Shown: in pieces, positions 23,022 through 33,970 of the stretch
How the letters are laid out: every line of letters begins with the position of its first letter
Numbering within the stretch: position 1 is the first letter of the stretch
NCBI GenBank assembly: GCA_027886175.1
Contig: JAJNNQ010000019.1
Span: 11,084,501-11,148,500, forward strand
Source of the DNA: Phylloscopus collybita
Lineage: Eukaryota > Chordata > Aves > Passeriformes > Phylloscopidae
Reading direction: 5' to 3'
DNA: 64,000 nt
Notes under the pieces: generated by a model
Told to the model about the DNA's origin: nothing
Seen by the model: only the letters and a program-made list of their open reading frames with translations
Databases searched by the model: none
Program-made: the position numbers and the translations under genes

Positions 23022-23990
23022 GCCCGGTGATCCACGGAGGGGCGAAGGAAGCTCGGGTGATCCAAGGGTACTTGTGAGAAAAGGGTCTGCAAACAAGCCG
23101 CCTTGGTCCCATGTGCACAAGAGCTTTTCAAACTGCAAGGTGCCAGAGCTAGTGCTGGAGTGTGTGTTTTCTGTCAGTGTTGATTTAACAATTCCAGTCT
23201 GCTAGAAAAGGCCGTTTGGAATACTGTGCGGGGACTTGTCTTTCTAAAGCAGGCTTGCTATATTTAAAGTAGTAACAAAACAGCAATTCTTTGTCCTTGG
23301 CTCCTTGGTAGCTTTTGATACTTCAGATCTGTGTGAGAAGTGACCAAGCTGAGCAGTACAACTTGCAATAAGAGCTTTTCCTTTGTGAGCTCCTTCTTTC
23401 TCCGCGAAGTTGAGCTGAAATTCCTTTGAGTCAGTGTTGTTGTCCTGATGAATTGAATTCTGTACTCTTTTTGAATTGCCCCTTGGTGCGTGTAGTCCAT
23501 CAGAACCACGGTGAGCTTGAACAAATCTGTTTTGTGTCACGTGCTTCTGTGTTGCTATCAAAATGTACTGTACTTAGGAAAAGAATAGTGCCAGGATCTG
23601 CTGCTGGATTAAATGAATTGTTGTAGTTTCAAAGCAGCTTAGAGAACAACCAGGAGGTCTCAGTTTTCTGTGCATCTGCAGGAAACTTGTGTATATTCTA
23701 AAAGCTTGTTGCTTAAACTTGGTGCTGATTTCCAAAGCGCCTTACCCTGGTCCTGTCCCACAGAATGGAGCAGCGACAGCACTGCTGGCACTGCCTGGCT
23801 TTTCATTTTGCTAATTTCACTCACTGTAGAAAATCCAAAGTTTTACATTGTATTTGACGTTGTGGTGAGAAAGGGATGACAGTAATCACATAGTGGCAAA
23901 ACTAATAAATGAATTTATCGTCTACAGACAGGTGTCTCAGGCACATCTCCCTGAACAGCATTATAATAAAGCAGGTGAAAAGTAATGACA
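23022..23990 (+). other. MFAP3: MFAP3 3' UTR (proximal form)
   Basis: This is non-coding sequence after the MFAP3 stop. AATAAA signals lie at 23904-23909 and 23965-23970, and further ones at 24874-24879 and 26253-26258 could support a longer 3' UTR. The end is inferred. Confidence 0.5.
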
Positions 23991-26900
23991 CTGAGAAGCT
24001 CTGCTCTGGCTGGTCCTGTCAGAAGGCAGTGGCAGAGAGAGTGGGGGGCTGGCTGAGCTGTTTGCCAGCTGCTGTTTGCAGCAGGGGAGGGACTCACTGA
24101 TAGAGCCCAGCCTCACGTGCTGCAGAGGTGGCAGAAGGGAGAGCTGCAGCTGCTGACATACGTACACACACAAGGATCTCTCACCTGGCTTCTTCAGCTA
24201 TAGAGATCCAGCCTCCAGGAATCAGAGTGCAGACAAGAATCTACTTTCTTCTTCCACTCTTTGGTGCTGTTTTTTTTTTTACTCCTTAACATTTGCAAGT
24301 TGTATCACTTAAATAGCATTTTTTATCCTGTTGAGATTTAGTAGATGTAAAGCTTGTAAGCACTCCACAAATTAATTTCTTACAACTACTGGAAGCATAT
24401 TGCCATATAATTTTAACAGCTTGGCAACAGGAGTGCCATTTAATTTCACACAACTCTTTTTTCTTTCCTTATTATTACAGAAATGTCAGTTGAACAAGTG
24501 ATTCTGGAGGGCTGCTCAGGATTCTTAAGAGGATTTGACATTACATTTACATGAGTAGAGATGGAAAACAAGCAGGCACAGTGGTGATAGCAGGGTGGGG
24601 CTGTCTGTGGTAATACATGCTCAGAATGAAGGGGCCTATCAAATATAGTTACCATATCAGAGAGAGGGAAACTAAATCATCTATTACCATTTTAAACTAC
24701 CTTCTGGGGAAATTCCTGCACTCAGCCACCAGTTAAATCACCCTAGTTGCCTTTGGCCTGTCAGGTAAGAGTGTTGTTAGTCGGGAGGGAAATTGCTAGC
24801 CTTTATTACAGTAACATTCCCACCAGCTTGGTGCCATTGCCATGACTGTAGCAAACTTTGTCTGCTTCAGGGGAATAAAGCTTTCTGTAAACACCTCGAG
24901 TAGCTGCCTCAACAATGACTTCTTTTTTTGCTTCCATAGTTTGATGGCACTTTATGTCCAGGTGAAAAGTTTGTATGGTTTTGTGTAACCTGTCTGGTTT
25001 CTTTTCAGTTTTTTGAGGTTATCAGTGTTAAAGGATACTCTGTGGATAAATATCTAATCATCTTAGAAGAAGGAAGCTGCTGGCTTCACTTCTGTGCTAC
25101 GATGGCTTCTGCAGGTTTGCTGTGCATGTGTGAGGGGAGATTTGGGAGTTTGCTCCCTTTAGGACACACTGGTCGGAAGAGGTGAATGCTACGATAGAGA
25201 ATGATCTGTTTCAATCTCCTTTGTGCCACAGGCTGTCAGAATGTGCCTGCACCTGCCTTACAAACTGCTCTCCTTGCTTCTGTGGAACTGTTGCAACGTG
25301 TGGATGTGTTACCCCTAAACACACAGACAGTGAGAGATGCCACTACAAAATCTAAACTATTTAATTGGCTTCCTAGGAAGCAGTTATGATTGACAGATGT
25401 CACATCCGGAAGTGGCAGCTTACAGGCAGCAGACTGACACTGAGGTGTGTCAGATGGGTATCAGGAGAGCAGTTTCAAGACTGATTTGATCTCTTTTTTG
25501 TTTTTTATACTTTATTTACGTAGCTCCAAGTTCTTACTGAGCACAGTTACCTGGTGTCTTCATACATCCTATTGCTGGTTGAGAGGAAAGAGTGACCATG
25601 CATAAAAGTCCTCAGAAATGCAGTTGCAGTGTCAATTGCTGGATAGCAAAGCTGAGAGTTTTCCTGAATTACTACAATATTTTGTTTCTTAAATGAATTT
25701 CATCTCTGGGAAGGAGGTTGCTTTGTAAGGATTTCAGTATATTGGGAGTACCTTCTGAATGTAGGAACTGCTCCTACTCCCACTGAATTCAATTAGAGAG
25801 GATTTGGAGCTCAGCATTTTACATGATTTTTATGCATCTGAAAGCAAGAACGATGGTGATGTTAAATGGTGAAAGTGATTTCCAGAGAATGAAATTTGAC
25901 ACCAGTTTCCAAACAACTTGTGAACTATTCTTGTTACCCTGAGAGTAGATGTGTGCATTTAATGCCTTTGATGAATCTAATTGAACATTAACATTGAAAG
26001 TGTTTCTCCCTTAACTTTTTGTAGGATGAGGAGGAGCTACAGTGATTTCCTTGCTTTAAACTAAAGTCTCTGACAATCACAAGGCTATTCTATCTCTTCT
26101 TTGTGACTTATTTTAAAAAATCTACTTGTTATCCAAGAGTACCTAAAACTAACTTTGTAGTGATTATTTGTATTACCTGGATTGTAATGTAACTGTTTAA
26201 TGTAACCACGTAGGATTTCATACTTTCATAAAATGAATTGGTAGATTTGCAAAATAAATTGCAAAAGAAAAACCTTGTTCTGCTGGAATTTTCTGTTTTA
26301 CGAGTGAGGAGTGCCTGTCTCGCCAAGATTATGAGGCAGCTGTATTGAGCTCAGCAGAATGTTGTTAATCAGCCTGACAGAGGTTATTGGGATAGTCAGT
26401 CATCTGAAGGACCATTCCTGCTATGACATCTTTGGATCTGTCATTTTGTTTTTGTCTCAAACTCTTCAACAGTATCTAATAATTGTTCCCAGCTGCATAT
26501 ACAAACAGGTACAGACCTGAAATGCTTTCAGGAAGGCCCTTGTTTACTTCTTTGTTTCACGTTGTGTGTGTGACTTTCAACCATGCATGTTTTATTTATT
26601 CTTACCTTTTTCACATCCTGGTACTATTCTATATGGCAAGCACCTTGCTTTTTGTAATCCCTCACCCCAAACACCAAAAATCCACCTTGCTGAGAAGCCC
26701 TCTGTAGTGCCTTCCATGGGGGCGTGCAAGTGTGAATGAGAGCAGAATTCACCCACATTGCTTTTAAGGAAGAGTCTCTGGTTGCCAGTCTCTGCACAAG
26801 GCAGATAATGGCATTACAGCTGAATATTTGGGGATTTTCCCATGAGAATCAGCTGCCTAAGGGAAGAATTATTGGGCCCATACTCCTCAGGTTAGGTCAA

Positions 26901-28400
26901 TACTCAGTCAGCATCTGCTTTCTATCCCTTTGTTATGAGAGATGCATTAACAATAACAGTTCAGTTTTTTAAAGCCCCTGTAACCCGATCCCTCATGATC
27001 CTATCCACAGTGAACAAATTCATCTGCATCCATTTAGAGCACTTTTCCATCTGGTAACAACAGATCATTGCAAAGGGAGCTTCATTAAGGATGATTGTAC
27101 TTTAATTTTAGGTGCACATCTTAAAAAATACATTTTTTTCTTAACGTTACAGCACTTCTGTGAGTGAGGTCTCCAGCTGGAGACAGAGTGGAGACACCAC
27201 GGTGTCATTCAACTCAGGCAAGTTACAGCTTTATCGACTTCCCTTCCGCCAGGTCATTTCACACCAGCTGAGTCTCTTTCCTCTCCTCTTTTTTTAATTG
27301 GATAGCAGCTCATTCAGATGTCTCCAAATACTGCCAGCTTTTTTGCATGTGGAAGTGAGAATTACACCATCATTCAAAAAAAAAAAAAATCATTCTGCTA
27401 GATGCTGAAATATCAAAAAATCCCTGAAAGCTGGGAAGTTGTTCTTTATCCCTGGTAAAACACTACCTATTCTTCGGTCTTGCCTGGCTGCCAATGAGTG
27501 CAATAATACTGAGCAATTAGGCCTTTCATTTGTGTTAGGTTAATTAATTGTTTGCACAGTGCCCTGAATATGGAATCATTTTCCTTTGGAAAGAATAAAA
27601 GGATTAGAATGGCTTTATCCCAAGTTGCTTTGAACGTCTTTTATTTATTTAATGGGAGAAAAATCCTCTGTCGCCCCAGACGCAAACCACACACTCGAGT
27701 GTTACGGCTGCACGGGGACGTTTCCATCAGGGGGATGTCCCTCCATCTGCAGCCACACTCCATATGGGGTCTGGGGGTCCTGCTGCATGGCAATGAGTGT
27801 GCAGAGGCTGGAGCCACGCCGTGTGTGCTGCAGGGTTTGGATGTCAGGGGCTGAAGAGGGATGAGCAGCCCTCATTGATTTCAGCTGCCTGCAGCACCAC
27901 GGTCATTGTGAGCTGTGGTGGCACTGGGAGGGCAGAGCTCTGCCACTGGACACTCTCTGAAGAGCTTTGTATTGAGTGAATCCAAGGCAAATGGAACCTG
28001 GGCTAGGATTTCATGAAGAAGGGACCCAGTGGACGCAGTATTGCAGAGGCTATTGCCATCTCTGTGTTTATGCCATTCAGTGCCTCTTTGTGCTACTGTA
28101 TTATTAAATATATATGTCATGTTAAATGGTTCTACAAACGTGCAAAAAGCCATTTTGGTGGAAAATGAAGGAACATACTCAGCTCTAAGTGCAAGGCAGA
28201 GGCTGCCATCACACAGACTTCCACTGAAGGGGTTGCACATAACGGGCTGGAGCTCCTCCTGCCTTCCCTGCTCCCTGTTCTTCCATAAGAGCTGTTATGG
28301 ATCATCTGCAAGAGCTGAAAGTGAAAATTCTGTCCCATGCTACTTTCTCTTCCTCCAAAGATCAGGACACTGAGAACAGCCCTGGGTTTGAAGGGAGCAT
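23991..28400. other. Non-coding sequence downstream of MFAP3
   Basis: No exon or repeat family was recognised. AT-rich at first, then mixed. AATAAA hexamers at 24874 and 26253 may still belong to MFAP3. An A13 run lies near 27378. The stretch around 27540-27660, just before a GC-richer segment, looks non-repetitive and might be conserved, but this cannot be tested here. Confidence 0.4.
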
Positions 28401-28404
28401 GAGA

Positions 28405-28560
28405 GGCCACCTAGGACATGTTCTCAGCCACAGATGTCCATCCTGGCTTAAAAACAGCTGCTGGCAGAGATGTCACATCTCCCAGGCAATCTGTTCTCCT
28501 GCTGAACTCTCCAGACCACTGGAAAGATTTCCCTAATATCTGCCACAAATCATCTCTTAA
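28405..28560 (-). mobile_element. Old CR1 LINE fragment, antisense
   Basis: The plus strand reads like the reverse complement of a CR1 3' region: GTCCATCCTGGCTTAAAAAC, GAGATGTCACATCTCCCAGG, CAATCTGTTC, then GGAAAGATTTCCCTAATATC and TGCCACAAATC. This corresponds to the usual pattern of a line-up of gtcca..., cctgggcagcctgttcc and ...tttcttcctaatatct... Divergence is high and the boundaries are approximate. Confidence 0.65.
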
Positions 28561-31132
28561 TGCTTCACCCATCTCATCCTTCCCATGCCTGCTGCTGCTA
28601 TGTCTGCAGCCTGAATCAGGGCCACTCCAAACATGCAGGAAAGGAATTGGAGGGCAGCACAAAGCAGGGGCCATACTTGGCTTTATGTGCCTGTCTTGCC
28701 TGCAGAGGTCATTCTGTGTTCGGCAGAATTTAACTGGAAGTCAAACTCCTCTTGTTTATTTAAGGCCTGGATGTCTGAGTGTTGCTTCTTGGGCTGTGGA
28801 CCTTCTCGCTGTCTGTGCTGGGTCATGGAAATGTCCCTGACACCAGTGCTGTTCATACCAAAGGAGTAGCTCCAATATTCTGGGTGCAGCAGTCTCGTGA
28901 CAGCTTTGTATTTATATGTGGTAGGGGCTGGAAGGCAACCACTGCAAAGCACATGAGGCTGTCCCACCATTATCTCAAGAGATTTTCAGCATTTCACTCA
29001 CTTTCTCTCCTTGGTGTCTTCACTTTAGTGCATGAAAATATTCAGAAGTGTCTTGTCTGGTCAGTGAGAGAATCCCAAGTTTTCATTTTTCTTTCTTGGT
29101 TTGTTTGGGGTTTTTTGTTTGTGTTTTTTTTTCCCTTGTGAGTTTTTTCAAGCTTAACTCTCCTAAATAATGACTAGGGAGGAAGACAGTGGACCAGAAC
29201 AGACATGAAGGAGTTTGGACAACTGTCCTAAATTAGAGGACAGGTTTGCTTTGGAAATCCTATATGCATCACACTCTGTTACAGAAAGTTGGCTTTAGCA
29301 GCAAATCTCTTGCAGCAGGGTGTCACTTCACTTCCACAGATTACTTGAAATGCTTTATTAATTCGATGACCTTGTGGGCTCTCAGAAAAAGCCATTTCTC
29401 AGTGTTTTGGGGGAAGAGAACTTCTCTGAGCTAAAGGGACTGTTTTGTTGCTCAGATTTATTGCTTGGCTGACTTAATTCACCATTCAAACACGATGATT
29501 TTTAGCTGCTGGGCAGTGGGCCTTGCAATGTTGAAGCTAATTAACTGCTAGAACTCTTCCTGAGCAAGGCTGTTTTCTTACTGGGTTTTGGGGCTTTTTT
29601 TTTTTTTTTTTTTAATCCACAGGAATAAAGCAAACACGATCCTTGGAACAGGGGGTTGCATGGATACGGTATCAGCACAGGCACAGCCCCATGCTGGATG
29701 GCTCCGTGTCACAAAGGAAGAAAGGCTGCCAGCTGTCCCCGCTGCCAGCTGTCCCCGCTGCCGGCGTGACACCGCACAAAGGTAAGGGGAGAAGAGAGAC
29801 AACATCTGAAGACAGAAGACAGGAGGGGTGCCAGAGTCCTGACAAAGGGAGCACTCAGAGAATAGCAAGAGAGGTCTCCACTCTGTATCTCTGGATCCAC
29901 AGCCATCAAAGACGCGAGCTGTGGATCTGGCTGGCAGAGCTAGGGCAGTGGCTCTGCAGCTGGAGAGTCCTTGCACCTCTCTCCCCTTCCTTCATCTCCA
30001 CCACAGGTGTTGCAGACTGTATTTCTGAAAGAACCTTGAACCTTGTAGCTCAAATACATCTGAAGAGCTGCAGTTCTTCCTGGAAGGACCTCACTGAAGC
30101 TTTGAGAGGGAAGACAAGGAAGGGAAAAAGAGGTTGTTCTTTGCCAGGATGCACCTGGCTGCAGGAAGCTACCGGTTGTTATCCCATGAAGGACTTCTGC
30201 TCATCAAAATATTTTCTGGGAAAAGTTTATAACCCCTGCAATACTTCCTGGTTATGTCTAAAAATGGCATAAAAAGGTCTAGAAGCTCAAGCAGAGACAA
30301 ATTCAGTGTCTGTGTGCTCCTTCCTACCATGGTTTTGCAAAGCACTTCTGCCCTGCTCCTTGCTCTGAGTCCATTGTGCAAGTGAAATAAAAGTTGCTGC
30401 TGCTCACTGAAAGCAGGGAATCCCTCACTGGCTCCAGGGAGCTCCCCATCCATCTTTGTTCCTGACAGTTTGATTACCTTTATCATCATTTTTAAATGCA
30501 GAGTTGCAAATACCATTAGTGGTCATACAGCTCTCTTGACATGCCTCAACCACAGTGACCTTCCTCAACTGGCAGCAGGGAGCACAGGCCAGCTCCTCTT
30601 CCTCCTGTGAGTTTGGGCTCGGAGTGTCAGCCCCAACTGCCAATTCACCTCTATCTCATTGTCTTCTTCCCTGCATTTCAATTTCAATTTCAATGCTTCC
30701 AGGATTTCCAGCCGCCTTCTGAAGCCTCACAGTCTGGTTACTCACTCCTGAAGCACAGGAATATAGACCAGCACCCCTGCGTGTGTGATCAAGGAAATCA
30801 AGTGTTGCTTGACTTGCTCTGAACAAAGGGGGAAGTGCAGAGGATCAGCAACGTGTGGGAGAGGAGACCTCTGCTTCCCATGGATGCTGGTGGAACTCAC
30901 CTGGCCAGGAACTCCAAAAGGACCATGAGGTTTTCTGCTTGCTAATTCTCTAATGAAGCCAGAGGACAGTTAGTGGAGGTTTGTCACAGGGAGGTTTTTG
31001 AATAAGAGAAAACAGAATTTGGTGGTTGCGAGAGTCCAAAATAGCACCTGGGGATGTTGTACTGATGAGCTGCCCCATCTCTTAGCTCACAGCCAGAGCA
31101 TGTTCCAGCATCCCTGGGCTTGGAAAGGTGTC
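28561..31132. other. Non-coding sequence, no gene recognised
   Basis: This contains a T19 run (about 29598-29616), a short tandem of AGCTGTCCCCGCTGCC near 29740, and an AATAAA at 30386 in a context (AAGTGAAATAAAAGTTGCTG) that resembles a transcript end. However, the upstream open frames match nothing recognised, so no gene is called. Confidence 0.35.
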
Positions 31133-31138
31133 CTTAGA
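31133..31138. repeat. Target-site duplication, left copy (CTTAGA)
   Basis: This 6-bp direct repeat abuts the TG end of the LTR on the plus strand and is identical to 31447-31452. Confidence 0.8.
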
Positions 31139-31446
31139 TGTGAGGTGATGGTCTGTAGTGACAGAGTCCCTGGGCAGGTGCAAAGGAGAGCTGCTTTATT
31201 CCAAAAACCTGGCCTTTTTAAGCAATTAGCCAGTTATCCGCTGCATAGTTGTAAATCATAACAAATATAATCCAACCAACCACCATAGAGCACGATGTGA
31301 ACACGCAGTGGTTACATAACTTGTTTTTCTACCCCTAATTCAGCCGAGTCACTTTTCCACAGTCCTTTTCTACTTAGCCAAAGTAGCAGGCCTGAGCCAT
31401 GGTTTTACAAAGCCTTCCCTTTGTAAGGTTTTACCTATATGCAACA
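31139..31446 (-). mobile_element. Solo ERV long terminal repeat (class II/ERVK-like), 308 bp
   Basis: On the minus strand the element begins TGTTGC and ends CTCACA (TG...CA termini) and is flanked by a perfect 6-bp duplication CTTAGA. An AATAAA polyadenylation signal (minus strand 31200 to 31195) lies 56 bp from the 3' end. A TTAAAAA TATA-like box lies just upstream of it, giving a U3-R-U5 layout. No internal retroviral sequence or primer binding site adjoins it, so it is a solo LTR left by LTR-LTR recombination. A 6-bp target duplication is typical of class II/alpha-beta-type ERVs. Confidence 0.85.
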
Positions 31447-31452
31447 CTTAGA
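31447..31452. repeat. Target-site duplication, right copy (CTTAGA)
   Basis: This 6-bp direct repeat abuts the CA end of the LTR on the plus strand and is identical to 31133-31138. Confidence 0.8.
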
Positions 31453-31934
31453 GGCAGTACAGGACACAGTCAGGGTGTGAGGGGACAGTGCTGAGGGCTG
31501 AGCCTGAACCCTCAGGCATGGGGACAGCAGCAGGGACCAATTCTCCTCAGTCCCTGACATTTCCTGGTGCACCAGTGAAGCCACCCCTGGAAAGGAGCAC
31601 ACATGGTCCACATGTTTATCCTTTGCCAGCCATCCCTGCTGTTCTCTCCTCTTCCTGTGAGCACCTGTGCTTTTCTTCCCCCCAAACTGTCCTTGGAGTG
31701 ATGCAGCAAAGTGCCAGGTGTACCTTTGCTGCCGCTCTCATCTCAGCAGCCAAGGCTTTCTTTTGTTCAGCTGAAAGGGAGCCTGGGTCAAGGTTCTTAT
31801 GTGCCAAGCAGCATCCAAACATGAGAACACATGGGTGAGCTCAGAGCCAGGATCTGGGCTGACAGTGGCAGGAGGGGCAGCACCGTGCCAGGGACCAGGG
31901 AAACGTGGATAACATAGGGAGATGGAGGTGGGAG

Positions 31935-32475
31935 TTGGGATGGAGTGGGCTGGGATGGGGATGAGGATGGGATGGGGCTGGGCTGGGATGGGGCTGGGAT
32001 GGGGCTGGGATGGGGCTGGGCTGGGCTGGGATGGGGCTGGGATGGGGCTGGGATGGGGCTGGGCTGGGCTGGGATGAGATGGGGATGGAGGGGGATGGGG
32101 ATGGGGCTGGGATGGGAATGGGGCTGGGGTGGGGCTGGGATGGGGCTGGGCTGGGCTGGGCTGGGCTGGGATGGGGCTGGGCTGGGATGGGGCTGGGCTG
32201 GGATAGGATGGGGATGGAGGGGGATGGGGCTGGGATGGGGATGGGGCTGGGGTGGGGCTGGGATGGGGCTGGGCTGGGCTGGGCTGGGCTGGGCTGGGCT
32301 GGGGCTGGGCTGGGCTGGGCTGGGCTGGGCTGGGCTGGGCTGGGCTGAGATGGGGATGGAGGGGGATGGGGATGAGGATGGGATGAGGATGGGATGGGAT
32401 GGGGCTGGGATGGGGATGGGGATGGGGCTGAGATGGGATGAGGCTGGGATGGGGATGGAGGGGGATGGGGTGGGA
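31935..32475. repeat. G-rich GGGCT/GGGAT minisatellite with higher-order modules
   Basis: About 540 bp built from interspersed GGGCT, GGGGCT, GGGAT and GGGGAT units. The plus strand is almost pure G/T/A with a G run every 3-4 bases. A marker block GGATGGAGGGGGATGG recurs at about 32083, 32212, 32354 and 32453 (spacings 129, 142 and 99 bp), giving a higher-order structure. Long uninterrupted frames on both strands (Gly/Trp/Met-rich on plus, Pro/Ser/His-rich on minus) arise from the repeat and are not genes. The plus strand has strong G-quadruplex potential. Confidence 0.95.
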
Positions 32476-32479
32476 TGGG

Positions 32480-33360
32480 ATGCCGTGGGGTTCCTCTCCG
32501 TGCCGTTGTTGGGTGATGGGGCCACACCGCAGCCTGGCAGCAGCCCCCATGGCAGGGCCGGGCAGGAGCTCCTCGCCTGGAGCCCCGCGAAGCCCCGCTA
32601 GAGGCAGCTCTTGGTTTGCTCTGAGCACAGCCGAGCGCTGTGCCCGGGGATCGCGCTGCGGGCAGGAGCGATGGAGCTGCTCCTGCCCGCCCCGAAGGCC
32701 GCCCTTCCTCCAGCGGGGATCCACAGCCCACCCGGGCTGGCACAACAGCCAGCAGCCGCTCTGTGCTGTGTGTCAAAGCCCGGCTGGGCAGAACCCCCCA
32801 GCCCTGGCCCCAGAGCAGCAGGGGTTTCCGGGGGCTCAGGGGGCTGCAGTCGGCACTGGGAGCAGCGATGCCCGAGGGAGAAGGTTGGGGTTTGAGGTGT
32901 GTGCCCCCCTCCCGCCCGCACCGAGAGCAATTCCCAGCACTGGCATCCTGCAGCGGGAGGGCGGGAGCGAACAGCCAGCAAGGAACGGATTGGATTTGTC
33001 CATTTTTTCTCTGTAGATTAACACATCCAGCTCCGGCTGAAGTATTTAGTGACCACAGCCACTTGATTGCGCGGGGAAAACATTTCCTGGCAATGACTTG
33101 TGCGCCCGGCTTGGCTCGCTGGGTGTTTCCCCTCGCAGGGCGAGAGCAGCCTGGCACGGCACACAGCCGTCCCCGGGCAGGGACAGCCACAGCCCGGGTG
33201 CCACAAGCCCTGCCAGACCGATGCCACCTGCAGTGGTGCCCTGGGAGGCCCTGGAGAGGCCGGGACCGCTGGCCCACCCTCGGTCCTCGGTGGCTGGGAG
33301 GTCCTTGGGGCCCCCCAGCCCTCGCTGCCGCACCGGGTTCAGCCTGGGTGAATTCCAGCC
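32480..33360. other. GC-rich, CpG-containing block, function unknown
   Basis: This block follows the minisatellite directly. It is GC-rich with scattered CpG and open frames on both strands, none recognised. It may be a distal CpG island, an unrecognised promoter or merely GC-biased DNA. At 33,350-33,380 a pyrimidine-rich tract with TTTCAG resembles an acceptor, but no coding exon can be supported. Confidence 0.35.
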
Positions 33361-33364
33361 TTGC

Positions 33365-33560
33365 TCTTTTCATTTCAGAGCTGCAGGAGAAGCGGCTTAT
33401 GGTCACCTTAAAGGAATAAACGATGCATAAAAATATTTGATCAATTAAGCCAAATGATTTGGCAAGCGACGGCTCCCGCTGTACCCATCCTCCTCACAAT
33501 TGCCTCATTATCCAGCCCTAAATCAAGCTGTCACAGATTTTTTTTTATTATTATTTAGTT
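33365..33560. other. AT-rich island between two GC-rich blocks, candidate regulatory element
   Basis: A non-repetitive stretch with TCACCTTAAAGGAATAAACG, ATATTTGATCAATTAAGCC and CATTATCC sits between GC blocks at 32.5-33.35 and 33.6-33.96 kb. Such composition, with TAAT/ATTA cores, is common in conserved developmental enhancers. This is inference only. Confidence 0.25.
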
Positions 33561-33599
33561 ATTTATTGCTCTTTTTTTTGCCTTTTTTTTTTTTGCTTG

Positions 33600-33970
33600 G
33601 AGGCGAGAGGGAGGGAAGGAGGGAACTGCTTCCCAGCGTTCACCTCTAGAACAGAAACCCTGAGCAGGGAGCGGGTCACTGAGTCCCCGAGAGCATCCTC
33701 CCGGCCCCTTCCCCCTCCTCCCGCTGCTGCTCATCCGTCTGACCGCGGACCGGGAGCGAGATGCGATCCCAGCAGCCGGAGCCGGGGCTGCGCTTCCACC
33801 CGGCTCCTCCTGGCACCGAGGCTCCTCCAAATGCCGTCCCCGAAGGCACTGGCGTGGTCGCTTGCTGTTGCTTGCTGAAGCATCCCGCGAAGGGGACACG
33901 GCTCACCAGCGGGGCAGGAGCGTCCCAGGGGCGGGGTCTGCGCCCTTCTCAGGTGCCAAAACAAGGCTTG
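33600..33970. other. GC-rich CpG-containing block
   Basis: CpG is dense around 33,730-33,930, including GACCGCGGACCGGGAGCGAG. There is no recognised first exon and no GALNT10-like start (the next gene expected from synteny). Confidence 0.3.

Noticed and set aside
29643..30272. 209-residue frame followed by AATAAA at 30386, looking like a single-exon gene
   Set aside because: The protein is unrecognised, begins just after a T19 run and low-complexity repeats, and competes with minus-strand frames. The AATAAA alone is weak evidence.
31738..33406. Very long overlapping frames (521, 335 and 242 residues on minus; 218 residues on plus) rich in Pro/Ser/His or Gly/Trp/Met
   Set aside because: They are produced by the stop-free GGGCT/GGGAT minisatellite, are open on both strands and resemble no protein.
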